From Polaribacter sargassicola (lineage in GTDB: Bacteria > Bacteroidota > Bacteroidia > Flavobacteriales > Flavobacteriaceae): a stretch of 64,000 nt of DNA. Of this stretch, positions 8,985 to 17,943 are shown one piece after another (position 1 is the first letter of the stretch; the number at the start of each line of letters is the position of its first letter). The stretch is taken from NCBI RefSeq assembly GCF_021991835.1, contig NZ_JAHDAU010000008.1, positions 62,001 to 126,000 of the forward strand, written 5' to 3'. The notes beneath the pieces are model-generated. The model worked only from the letters and a program-made list of their open reading frames with translations, ran no database searches and had not been told where the DNA came from. The translations under genes and the position numbers were made by a program.

Positions 8985-9071
8985 TTAATAGAAATAGGCA
9001 ACAATTAAAGCGGTAATCGATAACAATAAAAATTGTAGAAGAAATTTTAACTCAATTCTATATTTTTTCAT
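8985..9071 (-). CDS. Possible 28-aa single-pass membrane peptide
   Basis: An ATG at 9071 opens MKKYRIELKFLLQFLLLS and continues to a TAA at 8985 (28 codons). A charged N-terminus is followed by one hydrophobic helix ending in AYFY, the layout of a bacterial small membrane protein. It sits 22 bp upstream of the metF ATG on the same strand. An A-rich stretch precedes the ATG. Chance occurrence cannot be excluded at this length. No function is claimed. Confidence 0.35.
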   Translation of the reverse strand: MKKYRIELKFLLQFLLLSITALIVAYFY

Positions 9072-9165
9072 CTTTTTAAATTTTCCGCAAAAATGTACTT
9101 TTCTATTATATTATTTATGATTTTAAATCTAATAAATTGTTAATTTAATGTTTTCTATTCTTTTA

Positions 9166-9244
9166 GCGTTACCACAAGGGTCACGCTTTACACTATATCT
9201 TTTTTGAAAAAAACAAAAAAGGATGCCGTTTCAATCGTTAACGC
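9166..9244. repeat. REP-like intergenic element
   Basis: About 79 bp bounded by inverted ends GCGTTA and GTTAACGC. It has an internal hairpin in which ATCTTTTTT faces AAAAAAGGAT, followed by GCCGTTTCAATCG. A second intergenic stretch at 47351-47440 has the same order (CGCTTT, a T-run/A-run hairpin, then CAATCGGTAATGC). I recall similar palindromic intergenic repeats in other Flavobacteriaceae, but only these two are visible here. Confidence 0.45.
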
Positions 9245-9281
9245 ACGCTTGTTTATTTACTCTGTGCAAAAGTAAAACTCT

Positions 9282-11957
9282 TTACGAATCTGCAATATTA
9301 GGATGCAACCATTTTCTTGCTTTTTCTTTCTTAATTCCCTTACGCTTAGAATAATCTGTAACTTGGTCATCAGTAATTTTACCCAAACCAAAATACTTTG
9401 CTTCTTTATTGGCAAAATAATATCCAGAAACTGCAGCTGCTGGCCACATTGCCAAACTTTCTGTTAGTTTTACACCTATTTGATTTTCTACATCTAACAA
9501 ATCCCAAATAGTTTCTTTTTCTAAATGATCTGGACAAGCAGGGTAACCTGGCGCAGGACGAATACCTTTATAACTTTCTTTAATTAAATCATCGTTAGAT
9601 AAATTTTCATCAGCAGCATATCCCCAATGTTTGGTTCTTATTTGCTTATGTAAATATTCTGCAAATGCTTCTGCAAAACGGTCTGCAATAGCTTGTGCCA
9701 TAATTCCGTTATAATCATCTTCTTTTGCTCTATAGCTATCTGCTAATTCTTGTGCACCAAAAATACCCACACAAAAAGCACCTATATAATCTGTTTTACC
9801 AGTTTCTTTTGGCGCAATAAAATCTGATAAAGCATGATTAGGAATCCCTTCTCTTTTCTTTAATTGCTGACGTAAAGTTCTAAAAATAAATTCTTCTCCT
9901 CCTTTTTTCTGTACAGCAATATCATCTTCATTAATAGAATTTGCTTTAAACAATCCAAAAATGGCTTTTGGTTTTAAAGATTGATTTGCAATAATTTCTT
10001 TAATCATTACTTGCGCCTCTTCATACATAATAGAAGCTTGTTCACCAACAACTTTGTCTGTTAAAATATCAGGAAATTTTCCATGTAGATCCCAACTTCT
10101 AAAAAACGGGCTCCAATCTATAAAAGGCAATAATTCTTTTAAACTTAATTGCTCTAATGTCTGAATTCCTAATTCTCTAGGTTTAACAATTTCAGAAGTT
10201 TCCCAATCAATTTTATATTTACGTTTACGAGCTTCAATAATAGAAATGTATGATTTTTCTTTACCTCGTTTTAAAAACTTGGTTCTAAACTCATCATAAT
10301 TTTTCTTTAGTTCGGCAACATATTCATGCGATGTTTTTTTGTTTAATAAATCACCAACAACCGTTACTGCTCTTGATGCATCGTTAACATGCACAACTGC
10401 ATTTTTATATTGGGTATCTATTTTAACAGCTGTATGTGCTTTAGATGTTGTTGCACCACCAATTAACAATGGTAATTCAAAATTTTGACGTTGCATTTCT
10501 TTTGCCAAATAAACCATTTCATCTAAAGAAGGAGTAATTAAACCACTTAAGCCAATTGCATCTACACGTTCTTCTATAGCGGTTTGAATTATTTTTTCTG
10601 GCGGAACCATTACACCTAAATCTACAATTTCGTAATTATTACAAGCTAAAACAACACTTACAATATTTTTACCTATGTCATGCACATCTCCTTTTACTGT
10701 TGCCATTAAAATTTTACCAACAGGTTCTTGCTTATCTCCTTTTTCTGCTTCTATAAACGGATTTAAATATCCTACCGCTTTTTTCATCACACGTGCAGAC
10801 TTTACTACTTGTGGTAAAAACATTTTTCCGGCTCCAAATAAATCTCCAACAACATTCATCCCTGCCATTAAATTACCTTCAATAACTTCAATAGGTTTTT
10901 CTGCTTGTAATCTTGCTTCTTCTACATCTTCTATAATAAAAGCATCAATTCCTTTTACCAATGCATGTGTAATTCTATCTTGTAAAGGATTTTCTCTCCA
11001 AGATAAATCTACCGTTTTTTCTTTTTTTGTTCCTTTTACAGTTTCTGCAAAATCTAACAAACGCTCTGTTGCATCATCTCTTCTATCAAGAATTACATCT
11101 TCTATATGTTCTAATAAGTCTTTAGGAATATCATCATAAACCTCTAACATTGCAGGATTTACAATTCCCATATTCATACCTGCTTGTATTGCATAATATA
11201 AAAAAACAGAGTGCATTGCTTCTCTTACTGTATTATTTCCTCTAAAAGAAAATGATACATTACTTACACCACCACTTACAGAAACGTTTTCTAAGTTTTC
11301 TCTAACCCAACGTGTTGCTTCTATAAAATCGATTGCATTTTTTCTGTGTTCATCCATCCCTGTAGCAACAGGAAATATATTTAAATCGAATATAATATCT
11401 TCTGATGGAAACCCAACTTGATTTACTAAAACATCATAAGAACGTTGTGCTATTTCTATTCTTCTATCATAAGTATCTGCCTGCCCAACCTCATCAAAAG
11501 CCATAACAATTACAGCTGCTCCGTAACGTTTTATAAGTTTTGCTTCTCTTATAAATTTTTCTTCTCCTTCTTTTAAAGAAATAGAATTTACCACACATTT
11601 ACCTTGCACAACTTGTAAACCAGCTTCTATAATTTCCCATTTAGAACTGTCTATCATCATTGGCACGCGACAAATATCTGGTTCTGCAGCAATCAAATTT
11701 AAAAAACGAACCATGGCTTCTTTTCCGTCAAGAAGTCCATCATCCATATTAATATCTACAATTTGCGCTCCTCCATCTACTTGATGACGTGCAATATCTA
11801 ATGCTTCATCAAATTTTTCTTCTTTAATTAATCGTAAAAATTTACGTGATCCGGCAACATTTGTACGCTCACCAACATTGATAAAATTGCTATTTTCGTT
11901 TAGAATTAATGGCTCTAAACCAGACAATTTCATGTATTTTGTTTGTTTTATTTTCAT
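9282..11957 (-). CDS. metH: Methionine synthase, pterin-, cobalamin- and activation-domain subunit (MetH2)
   Basis: 891 aa. It lacks the homocysteine-binding module of full-length MetH, which is encoded separately at 12245-13258. Domains in order: pterin-binding ([11 protein letters not shown] near residue 28), cobalamin-binding cap and B12 Rossmann domain ([11 protein letters not shown], the His being the lower cobalt ligand), and the C-terminal SAM-dependent reactivation domain ([14 protein letters not shown]). With MetH1 it transfers a methyl group from methyl-THF via B12 to homocysteine. Its ATG overlaps the upstream stop as TAATG, so it is translationally coupled to the ABM-domain gene. 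Confidence 0.96.
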   Translation of the reverse strand: MKIKQTKYMKLSGLEPLILNENSNFINVGERTNVAGSRKFLRLIKEEKFDEALDIARHQVDGGAQIVDINMDDGLLDGKEAMVRFLNLIAAEPDICRVPMMIDSSKWEIIEAGLQVVQGKCVVNSISLKEGEEKFIREAKLIKRYGAAVIVMAFDEVGQADTYDRRIEIAQRSYDVLVNQVGFPSEDIIFDLNIFPVATGMDEHRKNAIDFIEATRWVRENLENVSVSGGVSNVSFSFRGNNTVREAMHSVFLYYAIQAGMNMGIVNPAMLEVYDDIPKDLLEHIEDVILDRRDDATERLLDFAETVKGTKKEKTVDLSWRENPLQDRITHALVKGIDAFIIEDVEEARLQAEKPIEVIEGNLMAGMNVVGDLFGAGKMFLPQVVKSARVMKKAVGYLNPFIEAEKGDKQEPVGKILMATVKGDVHDIGKNIVSVVLACNNYEIVDLGVMVPPEKIIQTAIEERVDAIGLSGLITPSLDEMVYLAKEMQRQNFELPLLIGGATTSKAHTAVKIDTQYKNAVVHVNDASRAVTVVGDLLNKKTSHEYVAELKKNYDEFRTKFLKRGKEKSYISIIEARKRKYKIDWETSEIVKPRELGIQTLEQLSLKELLPFIDWSPFFRSWDLHGKFPDILTDKVVGEQASIMYEEAQVMIKEIIANQSLKPKAIFGLFKANSINEDDIAVQKKGGEEFIFRTLRQQLKKREGIPNHALSDFIAPKETGKTDYIGAFCVGIFGAQELADSYRAKEDDYNGIMAQAIADRFAEAFAEYLHKQIRTKHWGYAADENLSNDDLIKESYKGIRPAPGYPACPDHLEKETIWDLLDVENQIGVKLTESLAMWPAAAVSGYYFANKEAKYFGLGKITDDQVTDYSKRKGIKKEKARKWLHPNIADS

Positions 11958-12238
11958 TACTTGTAATGTTCTACTGTTGGAAAAGGTTCATAAAAATGAT
12001 GCAATAAACTTTTCCATTTTTGATATTCGTCTGATTTTCTAAATCCGATTTCGTGATCTTCTAAAGTTTCCCAATTGACTAATAAAATATATTTATTTTC
12101 ATCTTCAATACATTTTTTTAAATCATGAGAAATATATCCTTTAACGGATCTTATACTCTTTTCTGCTTCTATAAAATTATTTTCAAATTCTTTAGATAAA
12201 CCTTCTTTTACATTTAAAATTGCAACTTCTAAAATCAT
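11957..12238 (-). CDS. Antibiotic-biosynthesis-monooxygenase (ABM)-domain small protein
   Basis: 93 aa. It shows the ABM/ferredoxin-like dimeric alpha-beta barrel pattern ([19 protein letters not shown], then [20 protein letters not shown], then a W-containing helix and [11 protein letters not shown]). ABM proteins include heme-degrading and quinol monooxygenases as well as many uncharacterised ones. It is wedged between the two MetH halves, 6 bp after metH1, and overlaps the metH2 start by one base. Its production is therefore tied to MetH. A role in cobalamin or methyl-transfer maintenance is only a guess from position. Confidence 0.85.
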   Translation of the reverse strand: MILEVAILNVKEGLSKEFENNFIEAEKSIRSVKGYISHDLKKCIEDENKYILLVNWETLEDHEIGFRKSDEYQKWKSLLHHFYEPFPTVEHYK

Positions 12239-12244
12239 ATAAAA

Positions 12245-13258
12245 TTATCTAATTTCTAGAGCAATTTCAGCATGTGGTCTTGGCTTATATTTTGCAGCAA
12301 TATTTGCAATTACATTAATATGATCTGGACTTGTACCACAACATCCACCAATAATATTAATTAAATTTTTCTTTAGATATTCTTCTATTTGCTCTCCCAT
12401 TTCTTCTGGAGTTTCATCATATTCTCCAAAAGCATTTGGCAACCCTGCATTTGGATGCGCAGAAATAGCAAAATCTGTTTTATTTGCAATTGCCTCTAAA
12501 TGTGGTTGTAATAAATTGGCACCTAAAGCGCAATTAAATCCTATTGATAAAAGCGGAATGTGGGAAACTGAGATTAAAAAAGCTTCTGCTGTTTGACCAG
12601 ATAAAGTTCTACCAGAAGCATCAGTAATTGTTCCACTTAACATTGTTGGTATTTCAATATTTCTTTCGTCTTTAACTTCTTCTATTGCAAACAAAGCTGC
12701 TTTAGCATTTAAAGTGTCAAATACTGTTTCTACCAATAGTAAATCTACTCCGCCATCAACTAAAGCTTCTATTTGCTGTTTGTAAGCAATTCTTAATTCA
12801 TCAAAAGTTACAGCTCTATAACCTGGGTCATTTACATCAGGAGACATACTTGCAGTTCTGTTTGTAGGACCAATAGAACCTGCTACAAAACGCGGTTTGT
12901 GAGGTTCTTTTGCCGTAAATTGATCTGCAACTTCTTTGGCTATTTTTGCTGATTGATAATTTAGCTCGTACACTAAATCTTCCATCTGGTAATCTGCCAT
13001 GGCAATTGTAGTACCAGAAAAAGTATTGGTTTCTATAATATCTGCACCAGCTTCAAAGTATTTACCATGTATAGTTTTTATGGCTTCTGGCTGGGTTATC
13101 GATAATAAATCGTTGTTACCTTGTAAAGGTGTTGGGTAATCTTTAAAGCGTTCTCCTCTAAAATCTTCTTCAGTAAATTTATAAGCTTGTAGCATGGTAC
13201 CCATTGCACCATCTAAAACTAAAATTCTTTCTTGTAAAGCTTTGTATATATTTGACAT
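12245..13258 (-). CDS. metH: Methionine synthase, homocysteine-binding subunit (MetH1)
   Basis: 337 aa homocysteine S-methyltransferase module. It starts with LDGAMGTMLQ near residue 15 and retains the zinc ligands: one Cys in FNCALGAN and a Cys pair in GGCCGTSPDHI. It activates homocysteine as a zinc thiolate and must work with MetH2. Its start codon lies in a potential hairpin downstream of a SAM-I riboswitch, so its translation is likely lowered when SAM is abundant. Confidence 0.95.
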   Translation of the reverse strand: MSNIYKALQERILVLDGAMGTMLQAYKFTEEDFRGERFKDYPTPLQGNNDLLSITQPEAIKTIHGKYFEAGADIIETNTFSGTTIAMADYQMEDLVYELNYQSAKIAKEVADQFTAKEPHKPRFVAGSIGPTNRTASMSPDVNDPGYRAVTFDELRIAYKQQIEALVDGGVDLLLVETVFDTLNAKAALFAIEEVKDERNIEIPTMLSGTITDASGRTLSGQTAEAFLISVSHIPLLSIGFNCALGANLLQPHLEAIANKTDFAISAHPNAGLPNAFGEYDETPEEMGEQIEEYLKKNLINIIGGCCGTSPDHINVIANIAAKYKPRPHAEIALEIR

Positions 13259-13290
13259 TCCTGAAAATTAAATTTGCTTGTTATCAGGAA
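13258..13290 (-). promoter_or_regulatory. Start-codon-occluding hairpin (expression platform of metH1 SAM-I switch)
   Basis: On the minus strand TTCCTGA (13290-13284) pairs with TCAGGAA (13264-13258), a 7-bp stem whose last base is the A of the metH1 ATG. The strand TGATAACAA (13286-13278) overlaps this stem and is a 9-bp complement of the aptamer's 5' strand TTGTTATCA (13415-13407). The two pairings exclude each other, as expected for a translational switch. Confidence 0.6.
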
Positions 13291-13312
13291 AAGAAGAATT
13301 AATACTCTTTCC

Positions 13313-13413
13313 GTTATCTCTCTGTTTTCTTGCAGTAGAATTTAGCACCTTCTTTAAAATTAAAGGGTTGCCAAGGTTTCCTTGGGTCTATTCCCTCAAC
13401 CTTTCTTGATAAC
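13313..13413 (-). ncRNA. SAM-I (S-box) riboswitch upstream of metH1
   Basis: The minus strand carries the S-box core in order: GTTATCAAGAAAGG, GAGGGA, a CCAAGGAAACCTTGG-type P3 region, GCAACC, AAGGTGCTAAATTCTAC, then AGAGATAAC closing P1. P1 is GTTATC/GATAAC (13413-13408 with 13318-13313). It sits in the leader of metH1-ABM-metH2 and probably metF. Class I S-boxes switch genes off when SAM binds. Confidence 0.93.
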
Positions 13414-13475
13414 AATATAAAATAAATGAACTATGTTCGCTGCAAATTAACGAACTTTTTTTTTGTTTTTATAAT

Positions 13476-14363
13476 TTATTCGTAGATATCTGATGATAAG
13501 TAACGGTCTCCTCTATCGCAAATAATTGCAACAACAACACCTTTATCTATAGAATTTGCTACTTTTAATGCTGTTGCTACAGCACCTCCACTACTCATTC
13601 CTGCAAAGATACCTTCTTCTTTTGCTAATCTTATAGTCATTTCTTTAGCTTCCTCTTCGCTAACTTCTATAACCTGATCTATTTTTTTAGGTTTAAAAAT
13701 AGCCGGTAAATACTCTTCTGGCCATTTTCTAATTCCTGGTATTTTAGCACCATCTTTGGGTTGTGCACCAACAATAGTAATATCTTTATTTTGTTCTTTT
13801 AAAAAATCTGAAACTCCTGTAATTGTACCTGTAGTTCCCATTGCTGATACAAAATGAGTTACTTGTCCTTCTGTATCTCTCCAAATTTCTGGCCCAGTAG
13901 TATTGTAATGCGCTTTAGGATTGTCAAAATTATCAAACTGATTTAATCTAAAATATCCTTTTTTATATTTTAATTTTAAAGCGTAATCTATAGCACCTTC
14001 CATACCTTTTTCTGCAGGTGTTAAAATTACTTTTGCACCATAAGCACGCATTGTTTTAACTCTTTCTATAGTTGAGTTTTCTGGCATTGTAATTACCATA
14101 TTCACGCCTAAAACTTTTGCCATTAAAGCTAACGCAATACCTGTATTTCCACTAGTTGCCTCTACTAAAGTATCACCTTTCTTAATGTTATTTTTTTTGA
14201 TAGCTTCAGAAATCATATAATAAGCAGCTCTATCTTTAACACTACCTCCAGGATTATTACCTTCTAACTTTAATAACAGTGTAACACCCTCTTTTTTTAT
14301 AATGTTTTGAGCTTCTACTAATGGAGTATTCCCTACAAAATCTATGATACTTTTAGTCTTCAT
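13476..14363 (-). CDS. cysM: Cysteine synthase (O-acetylserine sulfhydrylase, CysM-like)
   Basis: 295 aa fold-type II PLP enzyme. The Schiff-base Lys is in NPGGSVKDRAA near residue 43, the phosphate-binding loop is EATSGNTGIALA, and the C-terminal GMSSGGAVATA is also present. It condenses O-acetylserine with sulfide to make cysteine. It is 1 bp after cysE and is the last gene of the sulfate-assimilation operon. The length and the short N-terminus resemble CysM more than CysK. Confidence 0.94.
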   Translation of the reverse strand: MKTKSIIDFVGNTPLVEAQNIIKKEGVTLLLKLEGNNPGGSVKDRAAYYMISEAIKKNNIKKGDTLVEATSGNTGIALALMAKVLGVNMVITMPENSTIERVKTMRAYGAKVILTPAEKGMEGAIDYALKLKYKKGYFRLNQFDNFDNPKAHYNTTGPEIWRDTEGQVTHFVSAMGTTGTITGVSDFLKEQNKDITIVGAQPKDGAKIPGIRKWPEEYLPAIFKPKKIDQVIEVSEEEAKEMTIRLAKEEGIFAGMSSGGAVATALKVANSIDKGVVVAIICDRGDRYLSSDIYE

Positions 14364-14364
14364 C

Positions 14365-15123
14365 TTAATTTCTTTTTTGAAAAATATTATTTTCTGATTG
14401 CACTGTTACTATTGAGTTTTCTGGTATAGATTCTGTTACACAAACATTTGCACCAATAACAGAATTTTTACCAATAACTACATTACCGCCTAAGATTGTT
14501 GCATTGGCATAAATAACAACATTATTTTCTATTGTTGGATGTCTTTTTGTAGAAGCTAAACTTTTTTTAACTCTAATACCTCCTAAAGTTACTCCTTGAT
14601 AAATACACACATTTTCTTTGATAATTGTTGTTTCTCCAATTACAATTCCCGTTGCATGATCTATAAAAAAAGAATCTCCTATTTCTGCCCCTGGATGAAT
14701 ATCTGTACCTGTTTTGGTATGTGCAAATTCACTCATCATTCTAGGTAAAACATCAATATTTTGCTTTAGCAATTGATGACTTAAACGATATACTGCAATG
14801 GCATAAAAACCTGGATATGCTAAATAAATTTCTTCTAAACTTTTAGCCGCAGGATCATTTCTTTCTGCAGCAATAGCATCTAAATCTAACTTAGTTCTTA
14901 TATAAGAAAATTTATTTTCAAAATTACTCCAATGATTTTCTGCTTCTTTTATAGATAATCTATTTAAAATAGTAAGAAATGTCTTTTTTATTTCTTTTTT
15001 ATTTTTTTGCTGATATTCACTATCAAACAAACTATGGATTAATTTTTTAGTAAACGTTTCTACAGTGTCTTTTAAACAGACACTGTAGTTTTTAAACGTA
15101 ACTTTTTCTTTTATATTTTCCAT
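14365..15123 (-). CDS. cysE: Serine O-acetyltransferase
   Basis: 252 aa. An N-terminal helical domain is followed by a left-handed beta-helix of hexapeptide repeats. Signature segments are [21 protein letters not shown] near residue 135-155 with the catalytic His of DHATG, and GVTLGGIRV. It makes O-acetylserine for CysM, which lies 1 bp downstream. The C-terminus ends in a short polar tail; feedback inhibition by cysteine is usual in the family but cannot be read from sequence alone. Confidence 0.95.
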   Translation of the reverse strand: MENIKEKVTFKNYSVCLKDTVETFTKKLIHSLFDSEYQQKNKKEIKKTFLTILNRLSIKEAENHWSNFENKFSYIRTKLDLDAIAAERNDPAAKSLEEIYLAYPGFYAIAVYRLSHQLLKQNIDVLPRMMSEFAHTKTGTDIHPGAEIGDSFFIDHATGIVIGETTIIKENVCIYQGVTLGGIRVKKSLASTKRHPTIENNVVIYANATILGGNVVIGKNSVIGANVCVTESIPENSIVTVQSENNIFQKRN

Positions 15124-15131
15124 TATTGAGT

Positions 15132-15461
15132 TTAATCTTCCGGAGCTAACTCAACTTCAAGTCCTTCTAACTCTGGTGTAATTTGTATTTGACAACCTAA
15201 CCTACTATTATCTTCCACATTAAAAGCTTCTGCTAACATTGCATCTTCATCATCCGTCATTTCTGGCAACTCGTGGTCTGATTTTACGTAACACTGACAA
15301 GAAGCACACATTGCCATACCTCCACAAATACCAATTGTTCCTTCTTCGGCTAATTCGTAAGAACGAATAACCTCCATTAAATTCATTGCCATATCTGTAG
15401 GAGCTACTATTTCATGTTCAACTCCATTTCTATCAGTTACTTTAATGTTTACGTCTTGCAT
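15132..15461 (-). CDS. 2Fe-2S ferredoxin (adrenodoxin type)
   Basis: 109 aa. It has the cluster motif [13 protein letters not shown] and a downstream Cys in SRLGCQIQ, matching the C-x5-C-x2-C...C arrangement of adrenodoxin-like ferredoxins (an extra Cys is present in CQC). Between its reductase gene and cysE in the sulfate-assimilation operon, it is the likely electron carrier to the siroheme sulfite reductase. It starts 49 bp after the reductase stop. Confidence 0.93.
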   Translation of the reverse strand: MQDVNIKVTDRNGVEHEIVAPTDMAMNLMEVIRSYELAEEGTIGICGGMAMCASCQCYVKSDHELPEMTDDEDAMLAEAFNVEDNSRLGCQIQITPELEGLEVELAPED

Positions 15462-15510
15462 TATATTATTTATTATTTGTCTTAAGTTTGTTTAAGAACT
15501 TACAAATGTA

Positions 15511-16566
15511 CTACTCAATTGCTTTAACTACTGCTTTTGGAGCTTCTTTTTTTGTTCCATCAAAACCTTCTACACCACCAACAGTTGTGTATTTCATTAC
15601 ATATTTCTTATCTGGAAAAATTCTTTGAAAAGCACTTTGACACATTAAAGTAGCTTCATGAAATCCACATAAAATTAATTTTAATTTCCCCGGATATGTA
15701 TTTACATCACCAATTGCATAAATACCAGGTATATTTGTTTGATAATCTAACGCATTATTTACTTTAATTGCATTTTTTTCTATCTCTAAGCCCCAATTAG
15801 CTATTGGGCCTAATTTAGGAGACAATCCAAACAAAGGAATAAAGTGGTCTGTAGCTAACTCAAAAGGTTCTTCTCCTTTCTTTTCAATTAAAACTCCAGT
15901 AACTTTATCTTCTCCTAAAATTCCTTTAATTTCTGCAGGTGTAATTAAGTTTATTTTACCAGCATCTTTTAATTCTTGTACTTTTTCTACAGAATCTAAA
16001 GCTCCTCTAAATTCATTTCTTCTGTGCACTAATGTTACTGATTTTGCAACATCCGACAAGAAAATAGACCAATCTAAAGCAGAATCTCCTCCACCAGCAA
16101 TTACTACATTTTTATCTCTGTATAATTCTGGCTCTTTAATAATATATTCTACTCCGTTATCTTCAAATTTTGTAATATTTTCTAACTTAGGTTTTCTTGG
16201 CTCAAAAGACCCCAAACCACCTGCTATTGCTACAACAGGAGCTTTATGTTTTGTACCTTTATTTGTAGTTACTACAAATGTACCATCTTCTTGTTTTTCT
16301 ATAGTATCGGCACGTTCTCCTAAAGTAAAACCTGGTTCAAATTGTTTAATTTGTTCCATTAGGTTTGTTGTAAGGTCTCCTGCTAAAATTTCTGGATATG
16401 CAGGAATATCATAAATAGGTTTCTTTGGATATATTTCTGAACATTGCCCACCTGGTTGTGGTAATGCATCTATTAAATGGCATTTTAATTTTAACAATCC
16501 TGCTTCAAATACTGTAAATAACCCTGTAGGTCCCGCTCCAATAATTAGTATATCTGTGGTAATCAT
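15511..16566 (-). CDS. Ferredoxin-NADP(+) reductase, thioredoxin-reductase-like type
   Basis: 351 aa flavoprotein. The FAD-binding motif IIGAGPTGLFTVFEAG is at residues 6-21, the NADPH-binding segment is VVIAGGGDSALDW near 160, and the second FAD motif GIYAIGDVNTYPG lies near 290. It lacks the CxxC of true thioredoxin reductases, as in YumC-type ferredoxin reductases. The ferredoxin gene is directly downstream and sulfite reductase is in the same operon, so it probably passes electrons NADPH to ferredoxin to Sir. Confidence 0.93.
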   Translation of the reverse strand: MITTDILIIGAGPTGLFTVFEAGLLKLKCHLIDALPQPGGQCSEIYPKKPIYDIPAYPEILAGDLTTNLMEQIKQFEPGFTLGERADTIEKQEDGTFVVTTNKGTKHKAPVVAIAGGLGSFEPRKPKLENITKFEDNGVEYIIKEPELYRDKNVVIAGGGDSALDWSIFLSDVAKSVTLVHRRNEFRGALDSVEKVQELKDAGKINLITPAEIKGILGEDKVTGVLIEKKGEEPFELATDHFIPLFGLSPKLGPIANWGLEIEKNAIKVNNALDYQTNIPGIYAIGDVNTYPGKLKLILCGFHEATLMCQSAFQRIFPDKKYVMKYTTVGGVEGFDGTKKEAPKAVVKAIE

Positions 16567-16567
16567 T

Positions 16568-17176
16568 TTAAGATTCTTTTTTTTCTATTAATCCTTTGGT
16601 GAATTCGTTTAGTGTTTCTACTTTTTCTTCGAAATCTCCTTTTATTGTTTTTCTAAACTCGTTTAAATTTTTTACTAAATCGTCTATATTTTCTGGTAAT
16701 ACTTCCTCGAAAAACTGACGTAATCTTTTGGCTGTTGTTGGTGATTTTCCGTTAGTAGAAATAGCTACCTTTACATTTCCTTTAGTTACAATTCCGCCCA
16801 TATAAAAATCGCAATATGGTGGGTTATCTGCAACGTTTACCAATTTTGCTTGTGCCCTGCAATCTTCCCAAACTTTAACATTAACTTCTGGTATATCTGT
16901 AGTGGCTACAACTATATGTTTGCCCTCTAAATATTTTTTATCATACACATCTTCTACCAAACTAACATTGCCTTTTTTTGACAAATTTACGGTACCAGAT
17001 CTAAACATTGGTGATACCATTGTTACACAAGCATCTGGACTTGATTTTAATAAAAAAGTCAATTTTTCTTCTGCAACAAAACCTCCGCCAACAATTAAGA
17101 CTTGTAAGTTTTTAGTTTTTAAAAAAATGGGGTATAAATTATTTCTCTCCACAACACTATTGCTACTTAGGTTCAT
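16568..17176 (-). CDS. Siroheme synthase: precorrin-2 dehydrogenase/ferrochelatase (Met8p/CysG N-terminal type)
   Basis: About 202 aa from the ATG at 17176; an upstream TTG at 17182 is less likely. An NAD-binding Rossmann segment VLIVGGGFVAEEKL is followed by the CysG-type NVADNPPYCDFYMGG and STNGKSPTTAKRLRQ motifs. It oxidises precorrin-2 and inserts iron to make siroheme, the cofactor of the sulfite reductase in this operon. It overlaps the cobA stop by 14 bp. It lacks the methyltransferase half of CysG, which is supplied by CobA. Confidence 0.93.
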   Translation of the reverse strand: MNLSSNSVVERNNLYPIFLKTKNLQVLIVGGGFVAEEKLTFLLKSSPDACVTMVSPMFRSGTVNLSKKGNVSLVEDVYDKKYLEGKHIVVATTDIPEVNVKVWEDCRAQAKLVNVADNPPYCDFYMGGIVTKGNVKVAISTNGKSPTTAKRLRQFFEEVLPENIDDLVKNLNEFRKTIKGDFEEKVETLNEFTKGLIEKKES

Positions 17177-17930
17177 TTGCAAATTGATTTTTAATCTCTA
17201 AAATTAATTCGCGATGTTTAACAACTTCTCCTAAAACAATAATTGCTGGGTTTTTAAGTTCTTTTTCTAAAACTACATTCTCTATAGTATCTACAGTACC
17301 AATTCCTATTTTTTCATTTTTTGTTGTACCTTCTTGAATAATAGCAACTGGTAAATTATTTTTACTTTGGGCTTGAAATAGTTTTACAATTTGTGGTAAT
17401 TTACTCATACCCATTAAAACAACAACAGTTGCATTAGATTTTGCTGCTAACTCAATATCATTAGATATTTTATGTTCTTTTGTAGTACCTGTAATAACCC
17501 AAAAACTTTCTGCAGAACCTCGTTTTGTTAAAGGTATATTTTGATATGCTGCAACTGCTAAAGAAGACGAAATTCCCGGAACAACGGCTACTTCTAACCC
17601 ATTACTTGCTGCATATTCCATTTCTTCTGCTCCCCTACCAAAAATAAAAGGATCTCCACCCTTTAAACGAACTACATGCCCAGAAACCTTAGCTCTACCA
17701 ACAATTAACTCATTAATTTGTTCTTGTTGATAACGATAACAACCTCTTCTTTTTCCAACAAAAATTTGTTCTGCTTCTGGGTTTATGTAGTCTAATAATT
17801 CTTCATTTACCAAAGCATCATATAAAACAACATCTGCACTCTTAAGGGCTTTAATTGCTTTTAAAGTAATTAAATCTACGTCTCCTGGGCCCGCGCCTAC
17901 AACTGTTAACTTTGGTATTTTAAAACTCAT
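17163..17930 (-). CDS. cobA: Uroporphyrinogen-III C-methyltransferase
   Basis: 255 aa SAM-dependent tetrapyrrole methylase. The N-terminal motif is VGAGPGDVDLITLKA, and the family-specific VRLKGGDPFIFGRGAEE occurs near residue 90 with VVPGISSSLA after it. It methylates uroporphyrinogen III at C2 and C7 to give precorrin-2, which feeds the next gene. It starts 13 bp after the sulfite reductase stop, so siroheme supply is made along with the enzyme that needs it. Confidence 0.95.
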   Translation of the reverse strand: MSFKIPKLTVVGAGPGDVDLITLKAIKALKSADVVLYDALVNEELLDYINPEAEQIFVGKRRGCYRYQQEQINELIVGRAKVSGHVVRLKGGDPFIFGRGAEEMEYAASNGLEVAVVPGISSSLAVAAYQNIPLTKRGSAESFWVITGTTKEHKISNDIELAAKSNATVVVLMGMSKLPQIVKLFQAQSKNNLPVAIIQEGTTKNEKIGIGTVDTIENVVLEKELKNPAIIVLGEVVKHRELILEIKNQFANEPK

Positions 17931-17943
17931 CTTTTATTATTTT

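Noticed and set aside
10675..11139. 154-codon plus-strand frame inside metH2
   Set aside because: It is antisense to a well-conserved part of MetH2 (cobalamin-binding region) and its product is low-complexity Ser/Thr/Phe-rich with no motif.
13276..13413. Reading the metH1 leader as a classic SAM-I intrinsic terminator
   Set aside because: GGAAAG/CTTTTCC could form a weak stem after the aptamer, but no U-run follows and the ATG-proximal stem fits better.
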